DNA of 64,000 bases from Corylus avellana (GCF_901000735.1 NC_081542.1:44680238-44744237), one strand, 5' to 3'; shown: positions 11,913 to 23,934, counted from the stretch's first letter. The notes: generated by a model not told the origin, from the letters alone. Program-made: numbers and translations.

Positions 11913-12234
11913 AGATTATTTATTTATTTACTTTCACTATGCCAAAAAGAGATATTACTTTGTTTTATACCCTGTGGAGATATAATGATAGTCAAAATTA
12001 ACTAACAACCGTAAAAGGATGAAATTTATTTTTATATTTTTAAGGGTGTTTTGTTAACTGTTTATTAATATTTTGTTAGGAGGAAAAAAATCAAAAGACA
12101 CAAAACGTGTTAGGAAAAGGAGCCAATTACTTATAGAGAAAATAAAAAGAAAAAGAAGTTGCAATTATCAAACAGAGATTTGTAAATGCAAGGGATATCA
12201 GGTCCTAGAAGAAGAGGTGGGCCACCCAACGCCA

Positions 12235-12450
12235 ACGTGTCAAACTGCTACAACCCCTCCTCAACACACGTGCCGCCATTAGCTTCCCCGCCAAGTCAAG
12301 AAAGGGAAACATGGAACCATCGTGACCGCAATCTCTCCCACCTCCCCGGATTTCTTTTTCTTTTTTTCTCTTGACCAAAACTCTTACATTTAAGACGCAA
12401 CGCCACGCCTCGCCTCGCCTCTCTCTCTCTCTCTCTCTCTCATATAAAAT
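12235..12450 (+). promoter_or_regulatory. Putative NDB2 promoter elements, copy A
   Basis: ACGTGTC (12235-12241, ABRE-like) and a G-box CACGTG (12267-12272) lie about 310-350 bp before the start codon. A pyrimidine CT array ends at 12440, followed at once by TATAAAAT (12443-12450), 133 bp before the ATG. This spacing suits a plant core promoter. The elements are conserved in block B. Binding factors are inferred from motif only. Confidence 0.45.
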
Positions 12451-12582
12451 AACAAACAACAGCTTCTTTCTCTCTCTAAAACGACCTTTCCTTCCTCTTT
12501 CTCTGCCATTTTCTTCCAGGCTGTTTGGCTACAGATAACAGATCTTAGCAGCGAAAAGCTTGAAGCGAAGAAAAGTAGCAGA

Positions 12583-15500
12583 ATGCGGAGCTTCACTTTC
12601 TATGAGAGATTTTCTAGAGCTTACCATGACTATCCTTCGCTCTCTAAGCTGCTCGTGCTCTTCACCGTCAGGTACTCCTCTACCTTATCATTTCTGCTTT
12701 GTTCCATTCATTTCGTGACTTTCGTCCTTATTGTTATTTTTTTATTTGAGTTTTGTGTTCGATTATAGATGCGTTTTGCTTCAGAGAGTGGCTTATTTGA
12801 TTTCAATTCCTGTTTGAATTGTTTGAATTTTTTCCTCCATTTATGTGTTCAAATATTTCTAAATGATCTTGGAATACTTTGTGGTAATTGTATTTTTGTA
12901 ATTGTTGTGTGGTTCTAGGAAGCTAGGATTCCATTTGATCGCGTTCTCGCCCTGAATTCGATATACTCTGTAGCGTTCCAACTTTTGGAATTTTCCGGAA
13001 TCAGATTATTTTATACTTAAAAATAAAAAAAAAATTTAAAAGCGTCGAAAAGCGACTTTTAGAGTATTAGATCTATAACTTGAAGTTTGAGGAAATTGAA
13101 TTACATCAAAATGTTGAGCTTAAAATGTTGCATTCTTGTTAGAGCAGCACCGCCTGCAGATCCGTTTAACTCTGCCATAAACAGGGCACATATGGAGCGA
13201 CTTTATTTTATCTTTTTCGCCTTTTGCTTTTGGTGTCTCTTCTTATGGCCTCGTGTTGGGCAGTTTTAATGATTCAATATATGATTTTATGGTATGGTCC
13301 CTTACTGAGCCTTTTCCACAAAAGTTATATTTTCCTCCTTTTTTAAGCTATTTTTCCTTTTTCTTTGCAACGTTGCTTAATTAAAGTCGTGCTTCTAGTA
13401 CATGCTGAATACTAATTACTCGACTGTTATAATAATAAGCCTATAAGATTATGAAGTAACAGAATTCCTTATGATGTCTCTTTTTATGTTCAAAGATTAA
13501 TGACTGTTTCTCTGCTACTCCCTTTCTGGAACATATTATATTTTCAATTTATTTTTAAATTAAACTGCTATAACATGGTTTCGGGACTTGTGTTTTGAGT
13601 TTTCTTGTTGGGCTTGTTGCTTTTTGTTCCAGTGGTGGGGGTCTTGTGGCTTATGCTGAGGCAAACCCAACCAATGGTGCATACGCCATTTCATCTTCTG
13701 AATCAGAGAGCAAGAAGAAGAAAGTGGTGGTGCTTGGAACTGGTTGGGCTGGAACAAGTTTCTTGAAGAATCTCAAAGACCCTTCATACGAAGTGCAAGT
13801 GGTATCACCTCGTAATTATTTTGCATTTACCCCTTTGCTACCAAGTGTTACATGTGGTACAGTGGAAGCCCGCAGCATTGTAGAACCAATTCGCAACATT
13901 GTTCGTAAGGTAAAGGAAAGTCAATTGCATAAGAATGTTCTTATATTTTTGTGGGTGTAAGGGAGGCTACTTTCTGATTATGGAGTTAGCTTGGGCCATG
14001 TAGCATGCAGTTCTTGTTAGTGCTAGTGGCAAGAATCAATTTAAGTCGACTGAGAAAATTCACAATGTGAGATATCACGAGCTCTTAGCGTAAAAGAAAA
14101 CATAACGTGCTGCAAATATTGGTGTGATGAAACAAGGCCTCATATAGTAATACAGAAATAGGTGGAAAAGGATAAACTAAAAATTCTTGAGTAGCTATAG
14201 AAAATCAGTTGAAGAAAGACCAAGTTACAGTTGCACTGTGGCATAAAAATTTGAGAATTCATCTTGTTCTGGGTTAAATGCCTCTGTTGATGAATTGGTT
14301 CTTATTATATGTTTTTCATATGCATAGGCCACCTCAACAATGCGCTCTATAACTGTTTTCCTGATAATGCTTTTTTAATGGCTGCGTACGTAGTGAAGGA
14401 CCTTGTTGCAGCCACTGGATGCCTGCTTTAATCTCTGAAATTTAATGTTTGGATCGTATGTACTGCAGGAATCAAGCTTCCATAAACTGTTTTCATGTAG
14501 ATGTTTGTATATTTAAGTATTAACATATATGTGCAAAGATGTAGTTGAACAAGAAGTATTTGCCCTATTAAAAGTTAAGAATGTGGAAGGTGTAAGTTAA
14601 TTGAGGTTATGCTCAAGTGTGTATAACTATCCATGAGTAACAGTAGATGCTGAAAACCGTCTGGTTCATGGGTCTAGGAAGCAAGAGCAATTCATAACAA
14701 CTGTTTGATTCATTATCAAATAAACCAAAGCTGGGAAAGAAGCCAAAAGAAGAAGAAGATAAAACTATGCAAAAAAAAGGGTTGGTATATCCTTAAGCAG
14801 CCAGTTTGAGGTACCACTAAAATGAAGAGGGTGAAAAGGAGACTATGGAAAAATTGACATGATGTTTAGGCTAGGCCTGCAAAATGTATTTCTCAAGTGC
14901 CAGGGGTGCATATAGATTATGACAAGGAACCTGACTGTTCCCCTAGTTTTTGGGAACACATAAATATTTGTTACAGTGAGTTTGAGAATTGATCAAACAA
15001 TTTATGGTTTTATGGTTGGTAGCTTTGTGCTGATGGTTGTCATTTTCACATATTAGTAGGTGTTGTCATTACAATATGATGTACATAATTGGAAGACGTG
15101 TTTCTAATTTTTCCTCAAGCAGAAAAATGTGGATGTTCGGTTCAGTGAAGCAGAGTGCTACAAGATTGATGCAGAAAACAAGAAAATCTATTGTCGATCT
15201 GCTCAAGACCAAAATTTGAATGGGATAGAAGAATTTATTGTGGACTATGACTACCTTGTAATAGCAATTGGAGCCCGAGTTAATACTTTCAATACTCCTG
15301 GTGTGGAAGAGAATTGCCATTTCTTGAAGGTAACCTCGCTGGCAAGCTTGTTAACTGATGATTTGGTGTATTCCTATCATTGTTTCCTTTCACAGAGAAT
15401 ATTCCCCAAGCCCTCACCCCTGGGAAAAAAAAAAAAAAAAGACTAAAATAAATGATTTATTGCTTTAGAAATTTCAGAGGGAAACAGAACTCGTTAAATG

Positions 15501-18500
15501 TGTGCATGTCTGTTGTTTCTTAATCTTATTAATTGTATATCTTAGTGCAGGAAGTTGAAGATGCTCAAAAGATCAGAAGAACAGTTATTGACTGCTTTGA
15601 AAAAGCAAGCCTCCCGACTATAAGTGATGAAGAGAGGAAGAGAATTCTTCATTTTGCTATTGTTGGTGGTGGCCCAACCGGTGTGGAGTTTGCTGCAGAG
15701 CTTCATGATTTTGTCAATGAGGATTTAGTGAAATTATATCCTGGGGTCAAAGACCTAGTTAAAATCACACTTCTTGAAGCCGGAGACCATATTCTGAACA
15801 TGTAAGGATGCAAGCAAAAAGTAGGGGATCATGTGAAGTTTGTGCACTAGATCTTATTAATTCTAGAAAGTATCTAAAAATCTTGAATTTGCATAATGTG
15901 AAGAGGACCATAATGTCCTGAAGGTCTTGAAAGTAAATTTTAAGGAGCAGCGAGAGTAAAATCTTAGTGTTGAAATGAACTTAATCTATACCAAAAAATT
16001 TGCAATGTATATTTGTTGGATGTATGCCAGTTATCATGCCCATAATATGGCTGTTACTTAATAAGTGAATTCTAGACAGCTAATCTCTAGAGCTCTCATT
16101 GTAGCCAAGTTAGATGTTTGACTATCTTTTACAACCACTACACAATGCTTGTACACTGCTTGATATGCATTCCAGTTCTTAAGAGTTGGATGGTGCCATA
16201 GTGGAATCATTTGTTCTTTTCATTGAAGCTTTCTCGTTCTTTTGCAGGTTTGACAAAAGAATCACCGCTTTTGCTGAAGGGAAGTTTAAAAGAGATGGTA
16301 TTAATGTGAAAACAGGATCAATGGTTGTTAAAGTAGCAGGAAAAGAAATTTCTACTAAAGAAATGAAAAGTGGGCAAATTTCTACAATGCCATATGGAAT
16401 GGCTGTGTGGTCAACCGGCATTGGGACTCGTCCTGTCATAATGGATTTTATGAAGCAAATTGGTCAGGTGTGTTTTACCTCTGAAATTATTAAAGTGCCG
16501 CTTTAAATTGAATACTTTATAATTTACTAGTTTCTAATTTTTTCTATATGAAGTGGTCTTTTACATGTGTTTACTTCATTTGACAAATGTGCGTTGCTTT
16601 AAAGAACAGGCTAACAGGCGTGTTTTAGCAACTGATGAATGGCTGCGAGTTGAGGGATGCGACAATGTATATGCACTTGGTGATTGTGCCACAATAAATC
16701 AGCGCAAAGTCATGGTACCTGTACTTTTTTACTTTTCTACTATATATTTACACATCGCACCAATAATCATTTGAATTTAATGCTGCAAATGTGGCTTCAA
16801 TCTTTTCCAATTTGAAACTTCTTTTTTCTTCCATACTAGCAAAAACCGGTAGTGTGGGCATGACTAACTCAACCATAGATAGATAACAACCAAATAATTT
16901 TCTACTTCAAAGATTTGATAAAACATCTGAGTCTAAATGGAATCATGAAACACTGGTTGAGCTAGCATTTTTTCTTCAAATCTTCTTAAGTATACTTGCT
17001 GGCAAATGCCAGTTCACAGACTTCTGCATGATTTGTTATTGATATAGAATTGCCCACCATTTGTGATGTAATTACCGGAGAACTACGTCAGTTAAATAAC
17101 TTAAATCTCTGCTTTAATAAGTTAGTTAATAGTTGAAAAATTACAGTTACGGTTGATTTTGGGTTAATAACAGTGAGTCCAATATATATCTTTCCTATTC
17201 GGTCAGTATCTAAGTTTTTCATTCTACTAATGATGTTCTCTTTTTCTTATTGACAATTTGATTTTCAGGAAGATATTTCAGCAATATTTGGTAAGGCAGA
17301 CAAGGACAACTCAGGAACCCTGACATTTAAAGAATTTCAAGAAGTCATTGATGACATCTGTGAAAGATACCCCCAAGTGGAGCTTTACTTGAAGAAAATG
17401 CAGATGAGCGATATCACTGATCTCTTGAAGGAATCCACAGGGGATGTTGCAAAAGAATCCATTGAACTGAATATTGAAGAATTTAAATCAGCTCTTTCCC
17501 GGGTGGATTCTCAGATGAAAAATCTTCCAGCTACAGCTCAGGTACAAGACTATTTTTCTTAGGTCATTCCCTTTTAATTATATATGAGACATATATTCTT
17601 ACATGTCTTGTCTGCTTCCAAAATGACCGTTCAGGTTGCGGCTCAGCAAGGTAACTACCTCGCCAACTGTTTTAACCGTATGGAAGAGTGTGAAAAATAT
17701 CCAGAGGGTCCTCTCAGGTTCAGGGGAACAGGTCGTCATCGGTTTCGTCCCTTTAGGTACAAGTTCAATTAATACTTCAAAAACTCTCTCTCTTGCAACC
17801 ATGTTAGAGCCAGATGATGCCTAATCATAATCATGAAATTTTGGATGAAGTCCAGAAAGTTAATTGTATAAACTAGGATTTCAGGGGTACATTAATAAGG
17901 TTTAATATGGAAATACATATGTTATATCCATATTTTAGTGCATTAATTTAAAGTCAAAGTTCTAAAACCAATAAGTGAATGTCTTACTCATTTGCTATGT
18001 GGCTGATCTTTCTTCAAGGTACAAGCATCTTGGACAATTTGCTCCTTTGGGAGGAGAGCAAACAGCAGCACAACTGCCTGGTGATTGGGTATCAATTGGC
18101 CACAGCAGCCAATGGCTTTGGTACTCAGTCTATGCAAGGTAATCTCTTTCTTCTCCTCCGTATTCTCGGTGCTATACAAAATATCGAAGTTATTTATTTA
18201 TAACATCAAAAGCTTGTCAGAATAGTGAAGCAGCCAAAAATTTCAAGATTGGAATTCTATGGTACAACAGATCACAAAAGATGAATATTAAAAAGCTAAT
18301 TATTTGGATGCCAAACATAACTTTCCTATTCAGAAGATGATAAGATCCATATGCATAGTAAACCATATTATGGAAAACAAAGCCCGGCTGGCTGGTGAAA
18401 TGTTTGTAAGAGTACAATTGATCAGCTTCTGATTCTTCCCAAATTCCTTCTTTTAACTTTCAGCAAGCAAGTCAGCTGGCGCAACAGAGCATTGGTGATA

Positions 18501-18551
18501 TCAGACTGGGGAAGGCGTTTTATTTTTGGGAGGGACTCAAGTGGCATATGA
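12583..18551 (+). CDS. NDB2: External type II NAD(P)H dehydrogenase with EF hand, copy A (ten exons)
   Basis: Exons 12583-12671, 13633-13909, 15123-15329, 15551-15801, 16248-16467, 16610-16714, 17269-17541, 17635-17756, 18019-18138 and 18464-18551; all introns are GT-AG, and the joined frame is 583 residues, the usual NDB length. Residues about 22-38 are a hydrophobic N-terminal anchor. GTGWAGTSF (65-73) is the FAD-binding Rossmann motif, and GGGPTGVEFAAEL (230-242) begins the NAD(P) domain. Its second strand ends in an acidic residue (LLEAGD, Glu267), as in NADH-using NDB2-type enzymes; NADPH-using NDB1 has an uncharged residue there. An EF-hand loop DKDNSGTLTFKE (394-405) has all Ca2+ ligands. 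The C-terminus keeps the family motif LPGDWVSIGHSSQWLWYS. The family oxidises cytosolic NADH at the outer face of the inner mitochondrial membrane and reduces ubiquinone without pumping protons. Intact. Confidence 0.95.
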
Positions 18552-20287
18552 AGCAGGCAGCCAACAAATACTGGAATTTCCAATTGCAAATTGTGATGCA
18601 TATTCTTTTGACCATTTACAATTTTTGACATTTCCGAAAATTTTGTTTCTAAATCTTGATTAGTTTACCTGATCTGTTGAATAAGTTCATACGCAACTCT
18701 AGATAAGTTACCTTTGGTTCATCGATGCGTATTTCCTCGGTTACTAGAATACTAGGGTAACGAGGTTTTCGATTTTGCAGCTAGAATGTTCTTCGACAAT
18801 CAAACTAGATGATTAGTCACCCATGTCAAGGGTCGAAAGCTTTGTTTCGATCTTTAATATAGCATCTTATTTGAAAATAAGAGTTTTTTTTTTGGCTGTA
18901 TTATCTCTCTTCATCTTTATTTTCTGACATTCAAAGATAGAAATGGGCTTTCTTCATCGAGTATACAAAAGCTGGGCTGTTCCTTTTATGGTCTTCGGAG
19001 TCATGGACGGCAGGCGTCAGGCTCCTTACAAATTTCGGTGCAATCGTGAAAATAAGTGGGTGATATAGCAAACCGCGTACTGGTATAGTGGTATTAAATC
19101 AAAGTAAAGGGGTTGATATAACAAATAGATTACATTAACAAAGCCATGCGATCACGTCTTGACCAAAAAGAAAAGTATTAGTTAGGATTGCTTTCTTTTC
19201 AAGTGATTTTAACTACCTATTATTGGGTTGATATGACAGTGTTTATAACTTATAAGTCAGTCTCAAAATCTTTATATATAAAGTCACAAGCCATTGGCAA
19301 AAGCGTGTTCCTTTTGTGTCATATGGGCGGTTGGCTTGACAATTACAGCCATCTATTTAACTTGGATTCTTAATTGGTTGGCCGATTGTTTGTTACTCTG
19401 AACAAAATCACTTGAAAACCTTCTTCGATTTGTGGAAACTGGAAACCCGATTTGCCCGGTAAATATTCGATTGTTCATATTCAAGTTGGTTCGTGAAAAC
19501 AACTTGAATTCTCAACTTAGAATGGTTGACATCAAACATTGACATTGTGTTTACATTTTTAAGGCTTCATTATTTTCCATGCTCTGTTTCTTGACACGAG
19601 TGTTTTGCAACACCATATATATTATTGGATTGTCCAAATGGTTCTTGTTTCCTCCATTTTACAATCCTTCATTAACGGTATACAGTACACACACAGGGAA
19701 TTTTAGCAACACACCTTTATATTTGATTCTATTGCCATCGCAATTTTTAACGCCGTGTCTAACAGAGAAAACAGGGAAGGGAGATGAACGGTTGAGGAAG
19801 AGACTTTAGACTAGGACTTTACGGTAGGTAGTTTGTTAATTATATAAAAATCACACGTGAGTTTAAATTAACTTTAACGGCTGAAACCGGTTTAACTCTG
19901 TTAACTCTACTTCTCTTTTTAACGTAATGGTGTCTCTTCTTCTTTTAAGCAGTAGCTCGGCAACGGCACCCGAACACCATTAAGGCAATAAACCTGCAAA
20001 AGCAATCTGTCGAACAACAATAGCTTCTTCACCAAGTCAACAGAACAGAACAGAACAAAACAACCAGAAGAAAGACAAAGAAAATATTTGCTTCCATTGC
20101 AGATCCAGGATTCAATGATATGGGCTTTGTCGAGATTCGCAGTACACTCATAATTTGTTGTGTCTCTGCAACTTTTCCAACTCACAAGAATATGATTCAC
20201 GGGCTGATTCAGGCATTCAGACCCAGCCTTCTTGAATCCTCCACACCAAAAACCACCAAAAGCCAATTTGTTCCGACTTTCATCTGA
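18552..20287. other. NDB2 downstream flank
   Basis: Contains the NDB2 3' untranslated region and about 1.5 kb with no recognised gene. Part of it (from about 19513 onward) recurs inverted at 61582-62302. The stretch 19919-20266 is conserved in the inverted copy and reads on the minus strand as a transcript-like sequence with a splice-acceptor-like TTTTGCAG near 19995, so it may be untranslated or an exon of the small ORF transcript. Confidence 0.4.
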
Positions 20288-20512
20288 TTAATTATCTCCA
20301 TGCTTTCTCTCAATCCCAAGCAAATTCAAGTCCCAATTCCACCTACTTTGGCTAATCATCGTCAAAAGCCAATCATTCTCAGCTGCTCCATCAGCAGCGG
20401 CGCCAAAGCGAGAAAGTGTAGAAGAGAGAAAGACCATGTTTGAAAGAAGAAGAGACAAGATTAAGGTAGGAAGACAAGGAGAGCTAACAGAGGTAACGCT
20501 GGTTTCAGCCAT
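20288..20512 (-). CDS. Small ORF of unknown function, copy A (74 residues), head to head with the TIR gene
   Basis: Begins MAETSVTSVSSPCLPTLILS and has a hydrophobic stretch at about residues 14-32 that could be a signal peptide or anchor. It ends in a conserved, Trp-containing tail (RWNWDLNLLGIERKHGDN). The same frame is intact in the inverted copy at 61357-61581, and the substitutions there keep it open. In block B the start codon is lost. It lies upstream of, and divergent from, the TIR gene in all three copies. I recognise no family; it may be a short secreted peptide, a leader exon or a relic. Confidence 0.35.
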   Translation of the reverse strand: MAETSVTSVSSPCLPTLILSLLLSNMVFLSSTLSRFGAAADGAAENDWLLTMISQSRWNWDLNLLGIERKHGDN

Positions 20513-20716
20513 CAAAATCAATTAAAATTCACATGTGAGACACTCGGCAGCCTTTGTAACTAATTTTTTTTTTTCTTTTTCTATTTTATTACTATTTAAA
20601 AAACAAAAAAACAAAACTTTTTACCAAACTCGTTTGCCTTTTTGCTTTTTGGTCGGTTGTTGCACTTTATTGGGGCTAGAAAAGCGACGTCTGAAAAGGC
20701 ATGATGATAGCACCTA

Positions 20717-20964
20717 GGTGGTGTTTGGTAAATGAGTTGGCGTAATTGATGTAAATTAATGTGAAAAAAAAAAAGGTAAAAATATTTTATATAAAAAAAT
20801 AAAAAAATTTTGTTTTGTAGTGATTTTTTTTTATTTGAATAATAATAAAAAGTGAATGATGTGACATAAAAAATTAAAAAGTTAAAATGTTTTGATATTA
20901 ATTTTTTTAAAAAATAGTGATGAATAGTGATTAGGCCAACTCTAACCCTTTTATCAAACAAGGC
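20717..20964. mobile_element. Tourist-like MITE (PIF/Harbinger type), only in block A
   Basis: Terminal repeats GGTGGTGTTTGGTAAATGAG and the complement of CTAACCCTTTTATCAAACAAGGC (shown as its inverse GCCTTGTTTGATAAAAGG) match in most positions. The element is flanked by CTA (20714-20716 and 20965-20967). Block B has the empty site (AGCAACTACCAGAGC at about 53788). The interior is AT-rich without coding. A related element ends in exon 2 of TIR copy C. Confidence 0.75.
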
Positions 20965-21086
20965 CTACCAAAGCGTTGATTTTCCTTGACAAAGCGTTGA
21001 TTTCAATCAAGCTTTTCCTCTGCTAGAAGGTACTTGTCATATCTAAGGCTTCGAAATTTGTTCTTGGAATTAATTAATAAATTTTA

Positions 21087-21333
21087 AAGGCATGTTTGAG
21101 ATGGCGTTTAAAAAGTTTAAAAGTATTTTTAATACCTAAAAAGTTTATTTAAAAAGAAAAAAATATTTAGTTGGTAAAAAAATTAAAAGTACTTTTAAAG
21201 ATACAAAAAGCTTAAAAATAGTCAAAACGTACTTTTGACAAAAACTTAAAAATAAAACTTTTACATAAAATTTCTTTTTAACTTAAAAACTTTATTTCTT
21301 AAACGTAACATGAAGGAAGCTTTAAAACAAACA
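21087..21333. mobile_element. MITE-like AT-rich insertion, only in block A
   Basis: Block B lacks this stretch: its sequence passes directly from TAATAAATATTAAA to ACAGAGAATCCGATG at about 53905-53930. The insertion starts GGCATGTTTGAGATGG and ends near AAACAAACAATATG, giving a short imperfect inverted TGTTTG. The interior is made of repeated AAAAGTTTAAAAGTA-type units. Exact ends are uncertain. Confidence 0.5.
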
Positions 21334-21407
21334 ATATGATGGGACACAAAACTAGACGCGGCAACAAAGCAACGTAACTTCTTTCGTACAGATTTGATTG
21401 ATGAGCT

Positions 21408-21415
21408 TATATAAA
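21408..21415 (+). promoter_or_regulatory. TATA box of TIR gene, copy A
   Basis: TATATAAA lies 117 bp before the ATG at 21532. The same box in the same context (CTTATATAAAGGG) precedes TIR copies B (54020) and C (60944, minus strand), and it is one of the best conserved parts of the upstream region. Confidence 0.65.
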
Positions 21416-21531
21416 GGGGGTCAATGAGGAATCTAGTTTGGAAGTAGGTTGGAGAATGGTTGGGAGAAAAGACGATAAACAGAAGAACCAGCAAGCTACC
21501 GATCGATTAGTTGTGTGTTTTGCAAATTGCA

Positions 21532-22558
21532 ATGGTCGAGTACTCGAGTTCAAACGTCGGCAGGGGAAAAAGAAAATGGAAACTCGAAACTACTACTGTG
21601 AAAATATCTAAACAATCAGGGCCATGCGAGGTGTTCATAAACCACAGAGGAAGCGATACGAAGAAAAACATTGCCGGGTTGCTCTACGATCACCTTTCAA
21701 GGCTGGGCATTAAGCCATTCATGGACAGCCGAAACATGAAGCCTGGGGACAAGTTGTCACACGAGATTGACGCCGCTATGGAAAATTGTAAGGTTGCTGT
21801 TGCACTCTTGTCGCGCAACTATTGTGAGTCCCGCCATTGTCTCCGTGAGCTCACTCTTTTAATGCAGTCCAACAAAAGAGTTTTACCCATCTTCTGGGAT
21901 GTGAAACCGGCCGAGCTTCGGGTTAACAACAATGAATACAAATTATCATCGAAAGAACGCTGGAGATTCACATGGGCACTTGAACAAGTTAAAGATACCA
22001 TTGGTCTTACCTTCGACTCGTCCAAAGGGTACAACTTCTAGCTAAATATAGCTCATATATATAGATCCCTAATCTGCTGGAGATGCTCTAAGCGGGGATC
22101 GCAACTAATCTTTGATTATTGGCTTTACTTATTTTGTTTCCTAATTTTGCTAGTGATTGTTATATTTTTTTTTTCAAATAAAGTTTACATTGGCTAGTTA
22201 AAATAGTTAAGAATTTGTTGCTGAACACTTTTAGTTCAACACTACATTAGTTATATTAACAAATAAAGCTTGTCAATTAAAATAATGAATTGAACATCAT
22301 AGGTACTTTAAAAAGGTTGATAGATTAATTAACTGAATTTTAACTAAATATTTGTTTGACTGCATAAATGCTCTTAAGAGTTCCGTATAATATTGCCTTT
22401 TGCTGTTTTTGGTTTTCAGGGATTGGTCTGAATTCTTAGAAGTTGCTTCGAAAGAAGTAAAGAATTTGCTTGAGGTCGATCAAGGTCAATCCATGACCAA
22501 TAAAAGATCAAGAGCCTTGTTTCAAAGTACCGATTGGTGCATAATTTGTGTTGCATAG
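21532..22558 (+). CDS. TIR-only immune protein, copy A, with truncated C-terminus (two exons)
   Basis: Exons 21532-22028 and 22420-22558 (GT-AG), 211 residues. I use the ATG at 21532; the frame upstream has no ATG. The TIR domain spans about residues 30-165: PCEVFINHRGSDT is the AA-box strand and loop, MDSRNMKPGDKL is the BB-loop region, and CLREL carries the catalytic glutamate (Glu106) used by plant TIR NADases. There is no NB-ARC or LRR, so it belongs to the TIR-only group that cleaves NAD+ and makes cyclic-ADP-ribose or phosphoribosyl nucleotide signals for EDS1 complexes. Exon 2 adds the helix DWSEFLEVASKEVKNLLEV and then stops at TAG (22556), where copy B has TTG. The membrane tail found in B is therefore lost, and the DNA after the stop is also rearranged. 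Probably still a catalytically competent soluble TIR. Confidence 0.85.
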
Positions 22559-22954
22559 TCTTTTTCAGTCAAAGGCAACCACAAAAGGCACTTTCATGAT
22601 ACCAACTTCTCCGACCTTAACAAGAGAAAATATGGGTGAACAGAATGTAGGATTACTATTCTACGTCTTCATGAAGAATTGGTACTGGGTGTCGCCGAAG
22701 ATCGTGACCCTAAGGGATGACTGTTAATTTATATGTTGAGGTGTGTTGTAATCTGTTTTGTGATACAGGGTTTCACAAATTTTTTTTTTAATGGAGTGAG
22801 ACCTGAGCATTAGAGTATTTAGTAATGATTTTGAAAAGGCCCAAATTAAATTTGTACCCATTGATTAAAGTTATGAATAATATATATAAAAGCGCTTCAA
22901 GTTTTTAGATTTTCTTTTATTGCTTTATTGCTGTGTTATTTTATTTTTTATTTT

Positions 22955-23190
22955 TTGATATCGAGGAACCTCTCTAAGGCAGAGCACTTTAGATTTACCT
23001 CTGCAGAGTAAACTCCAACCCTGTGCATCGTACCTTTGAAAATTTTCATACATGAAACTGGGTAAGTTACTGACTATTCACCATAGGGGTGTGGCCCCAA
23101 GGGGGAGGTAGCACTTTGTGGGTTTCGAACCCGAGACCAAGGAGGAGCATCTCAGAGCCCCAGGCTCTACTCCTTTAGACCACCAAGCCA
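22955..23190 (-). mobile_element. tRNA-derived SINE of a second family
   Basis: The minus strand begins TGGCTTGGTGGTCTAAAGGAG, with A box TGGTCTAAAGG, and has a strong B box GGTTCGAAACC about 60 bp on. A body follows with ACCTCCCCCTTGGGGCC, ending near TTCCTCGATATC before an A/T-rich tail. It is unlike the family at 7815. The block B copy (55550-55766) has an internal deletion and duplication. Confidence 0.6.
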
Positions 23191-23191
23191 A

Positions 23192-23519
23192 TCAAAGACG
23201 GAGGGAGGGGGGGACAGGGGTAGGCCATGGTCCCCCCAAAATAAGGAAAAAAAAATAATAATAATAAAGTAAAGTTTAAGTTTAGTCATTTGGATCCTTC
23301 CAAAAAAAATTTGGCCCTATTTTTAGATCTTTCGGCCATATCCAATAAAAAAATTTAGGCATATTCTTAATTTTTTTGGGCCATACCCATTAAAGTTTTT
23401 TTTTTTTTTTTTTGTCCTTACTTTCAAATGTCCATTTTTTGGCCCTTATGGTAGTCTTTATTTCATAAAAAACAACCAAAATGAATTTTCTTTTAATAAA
23501 AAGATTCTAAAGAACTGAA

Positions 23520-23552
<33 letters not shown>

Positions 23553-23595
23553 AATAAAATTGGCTGGCCCCTCCCATAAAATTTCCTAGCTCCGG
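23192..23595. mobile_element. 404-bp insertion of uncertain class, only in block A
   Basis: AAGCCAA flanks it at 23185-23191 and 23596-23602; block B has the single copy (ACCACCAAGCCAACCCC at about 55752-55768). It starts TCAAAGACGGAGGGAGG, contains a purine and C-rich patch (CATGGTCCCCCCAAAAT), T runs and an (AAT)n-type array, and has no coding frame. The 7-bp duplication and A-rich patches would suit a short retroposon, but I cannot assign a family. Confidence 0.6.
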
Positions 23596-23934
23596 AAGCC
23601 AACCCCTTGGGGTTATTATTGCTGTGTTATTGGGCTGAAAACAGAGGAGATTATGGGGTGAACAAAAATGGGGCTGGAAGGTGGGCCGTGAAGCTCCATT
23701 AATGGGTTGAGTGTGGTTCATCGGTACGTGGTCTTGGAATGGAAAGTTAATTAACGAAATAATAATAGAAGAAGCCGTTAGTGTGTGACGTGTTGGTAGT
23801 ATATAGGTTCTGCATGAAGGTTCAACATGGGTTAATTGTGTGCAGGCAACCTGTGTGGCAGCGTGTTGCTTGCAGCAGGCTTAGAGGTGTGAGAAGTTGT
23901 CTTTGTTAACTATCATAGGTTAAAACAAAAGGAA

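Noticed and set aside
21261..22034. Minus-strand frames opposite the TIR exon
   Set aside because: Shadow frames of the TIR coding strand; they recur in all copies for that reason only.
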